From Nocardioides sp. 503 (lineage in GTDB: Bacteria > Actinomycetota > Actinomycetes > Propionibacteriales > Nocardioidaceae), in assembly GCF_004522095.1 (NCBI RefSeq), contig NZ_SPUI01000004.1, forward strand, positions 124,001 through 188,000: a stretch of DNA of 64,000 nt, in the 5' to 3' direction. Within the stretch, counting starts at the first letter, position 1, and the number at the start of each line of letters is the position of its first letter. Below, one piece after another: positions 7,837 through 16,760 of this stretch. The notes beneath the pieces are model-generated. The model was given only the letters and a program-made list of their open reading frames with translations, did no database searches and was not told where the DNA came from. Both the position numbers and the translations under genes were made by a program.

Positions 7837-9794
7837 GGCTGCTCCGTCAGTCGGGCCCAGTCGGTGACGACGGGCACCAGCCGGCCCTCTGCCCACAGGG
7901 CGAGCTGGTCGTGGTGGTGCGGGTCGCCCGGGTCGCCGGAGGCGCCCAGCGGCACCACCCACGCGCTGGCCTGCCGGTCGGCGAGGTCCCACACGTAGCG
8001 CGCGACGGAGCCGCGGTAGGCGTCGTCCGTGAGTCCCGGGATCGAGCCGGTGCACCGCACGCAGTCGCTGTCGCCGCTGACCGGCAGGTGCGGCACGTGC
8101 GGCGCGACCAGCTTGTCGCCGTAGACGTCGAAGGCGTGCACCGGCGTCACGACGTGGGTCTCACCCCACATGGCGGTGGAGCCGGCGGTCTCCTCGAGGG
8201 CCTCGCGCGCGAGCCGACCCAGGTCGATCCCGTACGGCGTGCCGTGCGACGCCAAGGTGGGCAGCGCGAGGGCGATCCGGGCCGTGACGTCGACCCAAGG
8301 TAGGAGCAGCGGGTCGTGGCGCGGCTCGTGCAGCGGCGCGAACACCGGCTCGGCCGCGATCCGGCGTACGAGCGCCGAGCGCCACGCCGCGAACGCGCCG
8401 GCCCGCGCGGACCCGGCCTCCATGGCGCCGTCCCAGCCGTCGAAGGCCCCGGGCACGAGCGCGCGCAGCGCCGGGACCGTCGCCAGGTGGGCGTCGTCCT
8501 GGATCGCGGCGAAGTCCTCGGGAGTCAGGCCGTCGCGACCGGTGAGCAGCTCGTGGATGCGCTCGGCCCGGTGGGGCGGGGCGAAGACCGCGCCGACGGC
8601 GTCGCTCTCCGGTCCGCGACGCTCGTTGGCCGTGACGACCTGGCCGTCGGGCGGGACGTCAAGGCGGTGGACGTCCTCGAGCCAGCCGCTCCAGCCCGTG
8701 CCCGACCCCGGGACGACGACGCCCCGGCGGTGGGCGTCGGGACGCAGCGGCACCCGGCCGGCGAGCCGGTAGCGCACCGCACCGTGCCGGTCGGCGACGA
8801 CGACGTTGTTGACCGGCTCCACCCAGTGGTCGAGGGCCCGGTCGACGTCCTCGACGGTGCGCGCGCGCAGCAGCGGCAGGATCGCGTCGAAGCCGAGGTC
8901 GCCGAGCTCGAGGGAGGCGGTGCGCAGGCTGAGCCCGTCCTCGAAGACCGCGCCGCGCGGCGTCACGACGACCTCGACGTCCACCGGGTCGCCGTCGCGC
9001 ACCGGGACCGACTCGACCCACTGCTCCACCGCGTCGTAGGGCGTGGGCTCGGCGTAGACGTCCTGGTAGTCGCCGCAGGCGTTGGTGATCGCCCACGCGA
9101 CGTCGCCGGCGTGGGCGAAGTGCGGCACCCCGGGCACACCGGGGAAGGCCAGCCCGACCACGTCGAAGCCGTCGTCGGGGTCCTCGCACGCCAGGCGCAC
9201 CTGCTGGTAGACGCCGGGCGCCTCGATGACGCGGTGCGGGTCGCCGCCGATCAGCGGCAGGCCGCTGGCCGTCCGGGCGCCGCCGACCGCCCACGCGTTG
9301 CTGCCGCTGGGGAGCGGACCCTCGTGGGAGAGCAGCGCGGCGTCGGCCCCGAGCACGTCGCGGGACCGCTGGGCCCAGAGCTTGCCGCCCAGGTTGGCGA
9401 AGAGCAGGTGCTGCGCGAGGAACACCGCCAGCGGGGTCCACTCCTCCCACGGCTGCGGCTCCACCCCGAGCACCTCGAGCTCGTGGACGTCGGCGCGCAG
9501 CCCGGCGTTGACGCCGGCGACGTACGCCGCGACGAAGGCGCGCGTCTCGTCGCCGAGCGCGGCGTGGGCGCGGCGCGCCGTGCGGGCGACCAGGGTGCGG
9601 CGGGCGAAGCGATCCCAGCCCAGCGCCGTGGGGCCGAGCACCTCCGCGGTCGTGCCCGTGGCGCGGCGGCGCAGCCACTCCAGCTGCCAGGACCGGTCGT
9701 TCGCCGTGACCTCGCCCTGGCCGCGCGCGAGGTCGAGGACCGAGTCGGCCCGGACGTGCGGGATGCCGAAGGAGTCGCGATAGGTCCGAGACAT
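7833..9794 (-). CDS. Penicillin acylase family Ntn-hydrolase
   Basis: 653 residues with the layout of a self-cleaving penicillin/AHL acylase precursor. After an N-terminal alpha-chain region the sequence SGSNAWAVGG places the probable N-terminal nucleophile at Ser165. Downstream are the family blocks GGDPHR, FPGVPGVPHFAHAGDVAWAITN and EPVNNVVVADRHG (the Asn-Asn-x-V region linked to the oxyanion site). No signal peptide is visible, unlike periplasmic enzymes of the family, so it may be cytoplasmic. It ends in an ATGA overlap with a GNAT gene. The real amide substrate (beta-lactam side chain, N-acyl homoserine lactone, fatty amide) cannot be told from sequence alone. Confidence 0.85.
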   Translation of the reverse strand: MSRTYRDSFGIPHVRADSVLDLARGQGEVTANDRSWQLEWLRRRATGTTAEVLGPTALGWDRFARRTLVARTARRAHAALGDETRAFVAAYVAGVNAGLRADVHELEVLGVEPQPWEEWTPLAVFLAQHLLFANLGGKLWAQRSRDVLGADAALLSHEGPLPSGSNAWAVGGARTASGLPLIGGDPHRVIEAPGVYQQVRLACEDPDDGFDVVGLAFPGVPGVPHFAHAGDVAWAITNACGDYQDVYAEPTPYDAVEQWVESVPVRDGDPVDVEVVVTPRGAVFEDGLSLRTASLELGDLGFDAILPLLRARTVEDVDRALDHWVEPVNNVVVADRHGAVRYRLAGRVPLRPDAHRRGVVVPGSGTGWSGWLEDVHRLDVPPDGQVVTANERRGPESDAVGAVFAPPHRAERIHELLTGRDGLTPEDFAAIQDDAHLATVPALRALVPGAFDGWDGAMEAGSARAGAFAAWRSALVRRIAAEPVFAPLHEPRHDPLLLPWVDVTARIALALPTLASHGTPYGIDLGRLAREALEETAGSTAMWGETHVVTPVHAFDVYGDKLVAPHVPHLPVSGDSDCVRCTGSIPGLTDDAYRGSVARYVWDLADRQASAWVVPLGASGDPGDPHHHDQLALWAEGRLVPVVTDWARLTEQP

Positions 9795-9840
9795 GGTGAG
9801 GCGACCCTAACCTGGTGACCTCAGGGCAGGTCCGCGTCCG

Positions 9841-11877
9841 TCAGGTGACGATCGGCAGCTGCACCCGGAACGACGTACCGCCGTCGCCGGAGGTGAAGGA
9901 GATCGTGCCGCCGTGCTTCTCCACGATCGCGCGGGTGATCGACAGACCGAGCCCGCTGCCGGGGATGGCCTGCTTCTGGGCCAGCGTCGAGCGGAAGAAG
10001 CGGTTGAAGAGCTGGTCCTGCTCCTGCTCGGGCACGCCGATCCCGGAGTCGGTGACGACGAGGGCGGCGACCTCCCCGTCGACGTCCAGCTCGACCTGGA
10101 TGGCACCGCCGTCGGGCGTGAACTTCACGGCGTTGCTCAGCAGGTTGAGCGTGACCCGCTCGATCATGTCCCGATCGCCCATCAGCGGCACCGGCTCCTC
10201 GGGAAGCCGCAGCGTCACGTCGAGCTCGCGGCCCTCCCAGGAGGGCAGGACCACGGCGTAGGCGGCGCCGATGGCGCTCCGGAGGTCGAAGACCCGGTCG
10301 ACGTAGTCGAAGCCCTCGCTGTCCACGCGCGAGAGCGTGAGCAGGTCGTCGATCAGCCCGAGCAGGCGCTGGGTGTTGGCCGAGACTCGGCGTACGGCGT
10401 TGCGCTGGTCGCCGGTGAGCGCGCCGTAGGCGTCCTCGCCGAGCATCTCGAGGTAGCCCAGGATGCTGGTCATCGGGGTGCGCAGCTCATGGCTCACGCT
10501 CGAGACGAAGGAGTCCTTGACGCTGTCGACCTCCTGGAGGCGCTCGACGGCCTGGCGCTCGACCTCCAGCGCCTCCACGAGGGCCCGCCGGGACTCCAGC
10601 TGGTCCGTGACGTCCTCGGAGGTGCTGACGTAGCCGGTGGTGCGCCCCCGGTCGTCGGAGAGCCGCGACAGCGTGATGGCGTGGGTGCGCTCGACGCCGT
10701 CCTTGCGCCGGAACCGGATGTTCGTGCCGGCGGCGCCGGCCTTGGTCATCTCCTGCACGACGTCCGAGAAGGTCTCCGACACGCCGAGCTCGGCAGCCTT
10801 GTCCCGGATCGCCTCGGGACTGTGGAACATCGTGGTGCGCTCGCCGAGCACCTCGGCGGCCTCGTAGCCCAGCAGGCGCTGCGCCCCGGGGTTGTAGAGG
10901 TTGACCCGCCCCTGCTCGTCGCTGCCGATGATCGCGACGCCGTTGGCGCCGTCGACGATGCGCTGGACGATGTCGCGCTCCGCCTTGGCCTCGCGTGCCG
11001 AGGCGATCTGCTCGCCCATGCGGATCATCAGGGGCACCACGATCACCGCGCAGACGAGCGCGAAGCACGCCAGGATCAGGCCGCGGAAGTCCACGGGCAC
11101 GTCGTAGCGCTCGGAGACGTCGGCGAAGGGCCCGTAGCCGCCCGTGGTCATGAAGACCGCGAACGCGAGCACGGCGACCATCTGGGCCAGCGACTCCCGG
11201 GGGCTCAGCCGCAGCGCGCCCCAGGCGAGCACCGGGATGGCGACGAAGACCAGCGAGGGGAAGTCGGTCGGCAGGAACACCGCCGGCGTCACGGTCACGA
11301 TCGTGACCCACTGGAAGACCCGCTCGCCGCGCGAGGCGACGGACTCCTGGTTGGGCGGGCGGCAGAAGAACGGGACCAGGGTCAGGTTGGAGGCGATGTG
11401 GGAGGTGCCGATGGTCACGCCCACCATGAGCGGGTCGCCCCAGTCGGCGGCGACCGAGGTCGCGTAGCCCAGGAGCCCGCCCACGGCGCCACCGACCGCG
11501 ATCGAGCGGAAGTAGCGGCGCAGGTCGAGGTCGGACCGCAGCGGCGGTCGGTCGTCCACCCCGTCGGTGAAAAGCCGCGCGACCACCCACGCCTCGAGCG
11601 TGCTGCCGAGCGCGAAGCCCAGGGCCACCGCGAACGGCCGGCCGTTGTCGCTGACCAGCGACGGTCCCCAGATGGTGCCGAGCGCGACCAGGAAGATCAC
11701 GAGCAGCAGCGTGGCGGTGCGACGTCGGCGTGCCAGCAGCAGCGCCCCGGTGGCGAGGCCCGCCGGCCAGATGCCCGTCACCCGGCCACCGTCGGGGGCA
11801 CCCCAGACGGCCATCAGACCGGTGGCCGCCATCAGCAGGACGACGGCCACGACACGCACGACCCAGGACTTCCGCAC
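9841..11877 (-). CDS. MASE1-PAS sensor histidine kinase
   Basis: About 678 residues: eight or so N-terminal membrane segments resembling a MASE1 sensor (through about residue 300), a PAS domain (IIGSDEQGRVNLYNPGAQRLLGY, about 320-430), a HisKA dimerisation domain with phospho-acceptor His463 in SHELRTPMTSILGYLEML, and a HATPase_c domain with the N box NLLSNAVKFTPDGG, G1 DSGIGVPEQEQ and G2 GSGLGLSIT. The GTG at 11877 is chosen because GGGAGG lies 10 nt upstream; a longer start at 11943 is possible. No response regulator is adjacent, so it is an orphan kinase; the nearest regulator-like gene is 2 kb away at 14118. The signal is unknown. Confidence 0.88.
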   Translation of the reverse strand: MRKSWVVRVVAVVLLMAATGLMAVWGAPDGGRVTGIWPAGLATGALLLARRRRTATLLLVIFLVALGTIWGPSLVSDNGRPFAVALGFALGSTLEAWVVARLFTDGVDDRPPLRSDLDLRRYFRSIAVGGAVGGLLGYATSVAADWGDPLMVGVTIGTSHIASNLTLVPFFCRPPNQESVASRGERVFQWVTIVTVTPAVFLPTDFPSLVFVAIPVLAWGALRLSPRESLAQMVAVLAFAVFMTTGGYGPFADVSERYDVPVDFRGLILACFALVCAVIVVPLMIRMGEQIASAREAKAERDIVQRIVDGANGVAIIGSDEQGRVNLYNPGAQRLLGYEAAEVLGERTTMFHSPEAIRDKAAELGVSETFSDVVQEMTKAGAAGTNIRFRRKDGVERTHAITLSRLSDDRGRTTGYVSTSEDVTDQLESRRALVEALEVERQAVERLQEVDSVKDSFVSSVSHELRTPMTSILGYLEMLGEDAYGALTGDQRNAVRRVSANTQRLLGLIDDLLTLSRVDSEGFDYVDRVFDLRSAIGAAYAVVLPSWEGRELDVTLRLPEEPVPLMGDRDMIERVTLNLLSNAVKFTPDGGAIQVELDVDGEVAALVVTDSGIGVPEQEQDQLFNRFFRSTLAQKQAIPGSGLGLSITRAIVEKHGGTISFTSGDGGTSFRVQLPIVT

Positions 11878-11992
11878 CTGGCCCACCCCTCCCAGGCGAA
11901 CGAACCCGAGAGAATCAGAGCAGCAACCTAGTGCCTCCCGCACCGAAACGACGATGCTGTCGAGCGCTGATCACCTGCCGGACACCGTGTCG

Positions 11993-11998
11993 TAGGTT
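11993..11998 (+). promoter_or_regulatory. -10 box for the CrtI-like oxidoreductase
   Basis: TAGGTT, 6 nt before the GTG at 12005; fits a leaderless transcript. Confidence 0.5.
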
Positions 11999-12004
11999 CG
12001 GCCG

Positions 12005-13576
12005 GTGACTACAGCGCAGCAGCACTACGACGTCGTGGTCGTCGGTGGGGGCCACAACGGGCTCGTCTCGGCCGCCTACCTCGCCCGCGCGGGGCTCTCG
12101 GTCCTCGTGCTCGAGCGGCTCGCCCACACCGGTGGCGCCGCGGTGTCGGCGGCGGCGTTCCGCGGACACGAGACGCGGCTGTCGCGCTACTCCTACCTCG
12201 TCTCCCTCCTGCCGGAGCAGGTCATCGCCGACCTCGGCCTGGACCTGAGGCTGGCCTCGCGCGCCACCGCGTCGTACACCCCGGTGCTGCGCGACGGCCG
12301 TCCCGGCGGCCTGTTCGTCGAGCACGAGGAGGGCGAGGCGACCCGGCGGTCCTTCCGCGAGCTGACCGGCTCGGACACCGAGTACGACGCCTGGCGGGAG
12401 TTCTACGCCGACGTCGCCGAGCTGGCCCACGTCGTCGCGCCGACGCTCCTGCAGCCGCTGGCCACGGAGAGCGACCTCCGCGAGCGCGTCGACCCGGGCA
12501 TCTGGCGCGACCTGGTGACCACGCCGCTGGGCGCGACGATCGAGTCCCGCTTCGCCGACGACACCGTGCGCGGCGTCGTCGGCACCGACGGGCTGATCGG
12601 CACCTTCGCCTCGCTGCACGACCCCTCCCTCGTGCAGAACCGCTGCTTCCTCTACCACCTGATCGGCAACGGCACCGGCGAGTGGCGGGTGCCGATCGGC
12701 GGCATGGGCGCCGTGACGACCGAGCTGCACCGCGTGGCGGTCGAGGCCGGCGCCGAGATCGTGACCGGTGCCGGCGTCAGCGCCATCGCGCCGTACGACG
12801 GCGGCGCGGACGTCACGTTCCACGACGGGGAGGCCAGCCACACCGTGAGCGGACGCTTCGTCCTCGCCAACGTCGCTCCCTGGGTGCTGCGCATCCTGCT
12901 GGGCGAGCCGGAGGACCCGGCCACCAAGCCCGAGGGCGCCCAGCTCAAGGTCAACTTCCTCCTCGACCGGCTGCCCGGCCTCCGCTCGGGCATGGACCCC
13001 GCCCTCGCGTTCGCCGGCACCCTCCACCTCGGCGAGGACCTCTCCATGCTCGAGGCGGCGTACGCCGAGGCCGCGCGCGGCGAGGTGCCCTCCTCGCTGC
13101 CGGGCGAGGTCTACTGCCACTCCCTCACCGACCCCTCGATCCTCGGCGAGGAGCCCGCGGGCACCCACACCCTCACCTACTTCGGGCTGCACACCCCGGC
13201 CTCGCTGTTCCGCGAGGACCCCGAGGGCGCGAAGGCGCTGGCCGTCCGTCGCGCGATCGCCTCCCTCGACGCCCACCTCACCGAGCCCCTCGAGGGCTGC
13301 GTGGCCCGCGACGCCGACGGCAACCCGTGCATCGAGGCCAAGATCCCCCAGGACGTCGAGCGCGACCTCGCCATGCCCGGGGGCCACATCTTCCACGGCG
13401 ACCTGGACTGGCCCTGGGCTCCGAACCGCTCGCGCATGGAGACCCCTGCCCAGCAGTGGGGCGTCCACACCGACCACGACTCGGTGCTCCTCTGCGGCTC
13501 CGGCGCCCGCCGCGGCGGCGCCGTCTCCGGCCTCGGCGGCCACAACGCCGCTCAGGCCGTCCTTGCCATGCTCTGA
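12005..13576 (+). CDS. FAD-dependent oxidoreductase, phytoene desaturase-like
   Basis: 523 residues of the CrtI-like NAD(P)/FAD amine-oxidoreductase superfamily. The N terminus has the dinucleotide-binding motif VVVVGGGHNGLVSAAYLARAG (about residues 9-29) followed by the acidic LVLERL. The C terminus has the second FAD contact LLCGSGARRGGAVSGLGGHNAA. Despite the family name no carotenoid genes (crtB, crtE) are nearby, and this subgroup is generally not a true phytoene desaturase; substrate unknown. The GTG start lies 6 nt after a -10 box. It is followed by palindromic sequence, probably its terminator. Confidence 0.85.
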   Translation: MTTAQQHYDVVVVGGGHNGLVSAAYLARAGLSVLVLERLAHTGGAAVSAAAFRGHETRLSRYSYLVSLLPEQVIADLGLDLRLASRATASYTPVLRDGRPGGLFVEHEEGEATRRSFRELTGSDTEYDAWREFYADVAELAHVVAPTLLQPLATESDLRERVDPGIWRDLVTTPLGATIESRFADDTVRGVVGTDGLIGTFASLHDPSLVQNRCFLYHLIGNGTGEWRVPIGGMGAVTTELHRVAVEAGAEIVTGAGVSAIAPYDGGADVTFHDGEASHTVSGRFVLANVAPWVLRILLGEPEDPATKPEGAQLKVNFLLDRLPGLRSGMDPALAFAGTLHLGEDLSMLEAAYAEAARGEVPSSLPGEVYCHSLTDPSILGEEPAGTHTLTYFGLHTPASLFREDPEGAKALAVRRAIASLDAHLTEPLEGCVARDADGNPCIEAKIPQDVERDLAMPGGHIFHGDLDWPWAPNRSRMETPAQQWGVHTDHDSVLLCGSGARRGGAVSGLGGHNAAQAVLAML

Positions 13577-13590
13577 GGGCACCGGGGCAG

Positions 13591-13666
13591 GTTTTCAGCA
13601 TCTGCTGAAAACCCTGACGTTCTGGGGCGAAATAACGGCCCAGAAGCGCACGTTCTTGCCCAGAAC
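13591..13666. repeat. Intergenic palindromes after the oxidoreductase gene
   Basis: Two features in tandem. A perfect 22-bp palindrome at 13591-13612 (arms GTTTTCAGCA/TGCTGAAAAC) is strikingly AT-rich for this genome. Then GTTCTGGG (13619-13626) can pair either with CCCAGAA (13639-13645) or with CCCAGAAC (13659-13666). They start 15 bp after the stop codon and probably act as a terminator. The rest of the interval 13577-13831 contains no gene I can support. Confidence 0.6.
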
Positions 13667-13831
13667 CTCCCGCCCTGCTACCTCAGGACGTCCTCCCCAG
13701 CCGCGCAGCCCTTCGGCAGAGCCTCGACCGCCGAGGGCTTCGGACGGTGCGGGCGACGGACTCTTCCAGTGAGGCTCCCCTCGATTTTTCCGAGCGGTAC
13801 CCCGCTGGTAATGTCAGCGTCGCTTCACCGC

Positions 13832-13904
<73 letters not shown>

Positions 13905-13909
13905 CCGCC

Positions 13910-13940
13910 CAGCAGCCCCGGTCACCGACCGGGGCTGCTG
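13910..13940 (+). terminator. Hairpin terminator after tRNA-Lys
   Basis: Perfect 14-bp stem (13910-13923 with 13927-13940) and a 3-nt loop, followed by CCTTTCCC. The remaining bases up to 14105 show nothing further. Confidence 0.85.
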
Positions 13941-14105
13941 CCTTTCCCGCCTGCGCCGGCCGGCTCGACACGTCGCCTCACCGGACCTGACGAAACCGCA
14001 GCCGTGCTGCCGGGCACGGCGTCGGTGCGCCCGGTGCTGAGATCAGTGCGTGTCGTCCTGAGGCACCGAGATGCTCGCCGATCACGCGCGACACGCGACT
14101 CTGAG

Positions 14106-14111
14106 TAAACT
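14106..14111 (+). promoter_or_regulatory. -10 box of the orphan LuxR-type regulator
   Basis: TAAACT, 6 nt before the GTG at 14118. It lies in a small palindrome TGAGT-AA-ACTCA (14102-14113), which could be a regulator site. Confidence 0.5.
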
Positions 14112-14117
14112 CACGCC

Positions 14118-14774
14118 GTGTCTCCTACCCCGATCCGGCTCGCGATCGTCAACGACTACGAGATCGTGGTCCACGGCGTCGCTGCGGTGCTCGAGCCCTA
14201 CCGCGACCGTGTCGAGGTCGTGGAGCTGGACTCCCGCCTGCCGGTGATCAGCGACGTGGACGTGCTGCTCTACGACACCTTCGGTCAGGTCCAGGGCGAC
14301 GCCGTCGACATCGACCAGCTGGTCTCCGGGGGCGAGGCCCGGATCGTCATCTTCACGTGGAACGTCCAGCCCGAGCTCGTCGACCGCGCGCTGTCGCGCG
14401 GCGCCGCCGGCTACCTCTCGAAGGGCATCAGCGCCGAGGACCTCGTCAAGGGGATCGAGGCGGTCCACGCCGGGGAGACCATCACGGCCGGCGTCGACCT
14501 CAACGGCGACGATGTCAGCACGCTCGGCACCTGGCCGGGCGTCGACCACGGGCTCAGCGCCCGCGAGGCCGAGGTGATCGCGCTCATCACGCAGGGGCTC
14601 TCCAACCAGGAGATCGCGGACCGCTGCTACCTCAGCATCAACTCGGTGAAGACCTACGTGCGCACGGCCTACCGCAAGATGGAGGTCACGCGGCGCTCGC
14701 AGGCCGTGCTGTGGGGGATCGCCCACGGGTTCGCACCCGACCGCAGCCGCACCATCGAGCCCAACGCCGACTGA
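14118..14774 (+). CDS. Orphan response regulator, REC plus LuxR-type HTH
   Basis: 218 residues. The N-terminal receiver-like domain (1-120) keeps a candidate phosphorylation site Asp53 (VLLYDTFG) and the Lys in YLSKG near residue 101. The acidic pocket reads ND instead of DD (IVNDYE), and the usual MDxxMP after the Asp is absent, so phosphorylation is uncertain. The C-terminal GerE/LuxR HTH (about 150-210) has LSAREAEVIALITQGLSNQEIA and SVKTYVRTAYRKM. No kinase is adjacent. The GTG start lies 6 nt after a -10 box. It is followed by the DHA2 exporter on the same strand after an intergenic palindrome, so control of that gene is conceivable. Confidence 0.85.
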   Translation: MSPTPIRLAIVNDYEIVVHGVAAVLEPYRDRVEVVELDSRLPVISDVDVLLYDTFGQVQGDAVDIDQLVSGGEARIVIFTWNVQPELVDRALSRGAAGYLSKGISAEDLVKGIEAVHAGETITAGVDLNGDDVSTLGTWPGVDHGLSAREAEVIALITQGLSNQEIADRCYLSINSVKTYVRTAYRKMEVTRRSQAVLWGIAHGFAPDRSRTIEPNAD

Positions 14775-14826
14775 CCCCGGGACCACCGGTCGGCCGGCCC
14801 TGACTCCCGACTAGGATCGACCGCAT

Positions 14827-14845
14827 TGGTTGCCTTCAGCAACCA
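14827..14845 (+). promoter_or_regulatory. Inverted repeat before the MFS exporter gene
   Basis: TGGTTGC-CTTCA-GCAACCA, a perfect 7-bp inverted repeat with a 5-nt spacer, immediately upstream of the GAGGAG ribosome site of the exporter. Its size and position suit a dimeric repressor operator (MarR/TetR type); the regulator is not identified. Confidence 0.5.
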
Positions 14846-14860
14846 CTGTGAGGAGTACGC

Positions 14861-16339
14861 ATGTCCAGGCCGGGTCGCGGCAGCATCACCTTCGCCGTGC
14901 TCGCGGTGGCGGTGTCGTCCTTCGCGCTGCTGCAGTCGATGATCGTGCCGGTGCTGGCCACCATCCAGGGCGAGTTCGAGACCGACCAGACGACGGTCAC
15001 CTGGGTGCTCACGGCCTACCTCCTCAGCGCCTCGATCGCCACTCCCCTGCTCGGTCGCGTCGGCGACGTCCTCGGCAAGACCCGGATGCTCGTCATCACT
15101 CTGTGCGCGCTGGTCGTCGGCTCGCTGCTGGCGGCTTTGGCGCCCAGCATCGGCTGGCTGATCTTCGCCCGCGTCGTGCAGGGCGCCGGCGGCGGCGTGC
15201 TGCCGCTCGCGTTCGGCATCGCGCGCGACGAGTTCAAGGACAAGGTCACCACCGCACTCAGCGTCCTCGCCTCGCTCACCGCCGTGGGCTTCGGCTTCGG
15301 CATCGTCATCGCCGGTCCCATCGTGGACGCCTTCGGGGTGGACGGCCTGTTCTGGCTGCCGATGGGCGTCACCGCCGTGGCCGCCCTCGCCGCTGCGCTC
15401 TTCGTGCCCGAGTCGCCGGTGCGTACGCCGGCGCGGCTGCCGGTGCTGCCCGCCGTACTCCTCGCGGTGTGGCTGGTCGCCCTCCTCCTCGCCCTCTCCG
15501 AGGGCAACGTGTGGGGCTGGTCGTCCCCGAGGATCCTCGGGCTCTTCGCGCTCGCGGTGGTCGGCGTCGTCGGCTGGGTGGGTGTCGAGAGCCGCGTGCC
15601 CGTGCCGATGATCGACATGCGGATGATGCGCCTGCGCGGAGTGTGGACCACCAACCTGGTCGCGGCGTTCGTCGGCTTCGGCATGTTCGCGGCGTTCGGC
15701 TTCCTCCCCCAGTTCCTGCAGACCCCGTCTGCCGCGGGCTACGGCTTCGGGGCGACGATCTCGGAGTCCGGGCTGCTGCTCGTCCCTTCGGCGATCGCGA
15801 GCTTCCTCGTCGGCTTCTTCACGGCGCGGCTCATCCACGCGGTGGGCGCCCGCGCGGTCATCGTCACCGGCACGCTGCTCACCGCCACGGCCTTCGCGAG
15901 CATGGCCCTCTTCCACGACACCACCGCGCAGCTGTACGCCGCCACGACCGTGCAGGGCGTCGGCTCGGGCCTGGTCTTCTCGAGCCTGGCCGGCGTCGTG
16001 ATCGCCTCCGTGCCGCGCGAGCAGACCGGCGTCGCCAGCGGCATGAACGCCAACATCCGCACCATCGGCGGCTCCGTCGGCGCGGCCGTCATGGCCGGCA
16101 TCGTCACCGCCCACGTGGGTCCCACGGGGATTCCCGCCGAGAGCGGCTACACCGTCGGCTTCCTGGTGCTGGCGGTCGGCATGGCCGGCGCCGCCGTGGC
16201 GGCGTGGTTCATCCCCGACCTTCGGGACCAGCCGACCTCCGGCCCGCTGCAGGACGCCGAGAACGCCGAGCTGGGCTACGTCCCGGGTGCCTCGAGCGTC
16301 AGCCCGCCGGGCCCGGCGACGGCGCCTGACCCCGCCTGA
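14861..16339 (+). CDS. MFS drug:H+ antiporter, DHA2 family
   Basis: 492 residues with about 14 membrane segments. Family signatures: motif A-like GRVGDVLGKTRMLV after TM2, the proline-containing motif C region around TM5 (GFGFGIVIAGPIVDAFG), and TM1 with SFALLQSMIVPVLATIQ. DHA2 proteins export multiple drugs or dyes at the expense of the proton gradient. A strong GAGGAG lies 6 nt before the ATG at 14861. An inverted repeat overlapping the leader suggests repression by a local regulator. Export substrate unknown. It borders a degenerate region downstream. Confidence 0.9.
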   Translation: MSRPGRGSITFAVLAVAVSSFALLQSMIVPVLATIQGEFETDQTTVTWVLTAYLLSASIATPLLGRVGDVLGKTRMLVITLCALVVGSLLAALAPSIGWLIFARVVQGAGGGVLPLAFGIARDEFKDKVTTALSVLASLTAVGFGFGIVIAGPIVDAFGVDGLFWLPMGVTAVAALAAALFVPESPVRTPARLPVLPAVLLAVWLVALLLALSEGNVWGWSSPRILGLFALAVVGVVGWVGVESRVPVPMIDMRMMRLRGVWTTNLVAAFVGFGMFAAFGFLPQFLQTPSAAGYGFGATISESGLLLVPSAIASFLVGFFTARLIHAVGARAVIVTGTLLTATAFASMALFHDTTAQLYAATTVQGVGSGLVFSSLAGVVIASVPREQTGVASGMNANIRTIGGSVGAAVMAGIVTAHVGPTGIPAESGYTVGFLVLAVGMAGAAVAAWFIPDLRDQPTSGPLQDAENAELGYVPGASSVSPPGPATAPDPA

Positions 16340-16344
16340 TCCGA

Positions 16345-16760
16345 CAAGTCTTGACGGAGGACCGGGAACCGGCGTAGTTGCCGCTCGACGACGTCGCCGG
16401 TCTCGGGGTCCTCCTCGGTGATCTTCTTCGTGGAGACTCCACGGATCTCGATCCCCCGCTCCCCCTTGCGGAACCTGGCGGCCCTTGGCCTGCCACTGGC
16501 GGAACCCGTGACCTGCGACGCGTGCGGGCCCTGCGCGGAGATCAGCAGCAGGTTCGGCAGGTGTAGTGGTGGAACGCTGCGGTGAAGGCCAGGAACCGGA
16601 GCCACTGGTCGGAGTCGACCAGCTGCTCGACTCGAGCCGTGAGGGTCTCGTGCAGCGCCTGTGCCTCGGCCTGGCGCTCCTCGGGCGTCTTGCCCGGGCG
16701 GCGCCGGCGACATCTAGGGAAGGCTGGCGGACACGGAAGAGGACGCCGGAGGGCAGGTGT
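16345..16760 (-). pseudogene. ArdC-like antirestriction protein remnant (frameshifted)
   Basis: Reading the minus strand across three frames gives a continuous ArdC N-terminal-like domain: RPGKTPEERQAEAQALHETL, then VEQLVDSDQWLRFLAFTAAFHHYT, then LLLISAQGPHASQVTG, then FRQWQAKGRQV, then RKGERGIEIRGVSTKKITEE through RRFPVL. The order and wording match ArdC/DUF1738-type proteins of conjugative elements, which bind ssDNA and protect it from restriction. Three one-base indels break it: a loss near 16561, a loss near 16506 and a gain near 16470. The C-terminal half of the family is missing; the remnant stops next to the MFS gene. It marks a decayed mobile element. Confidence 0.75.
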
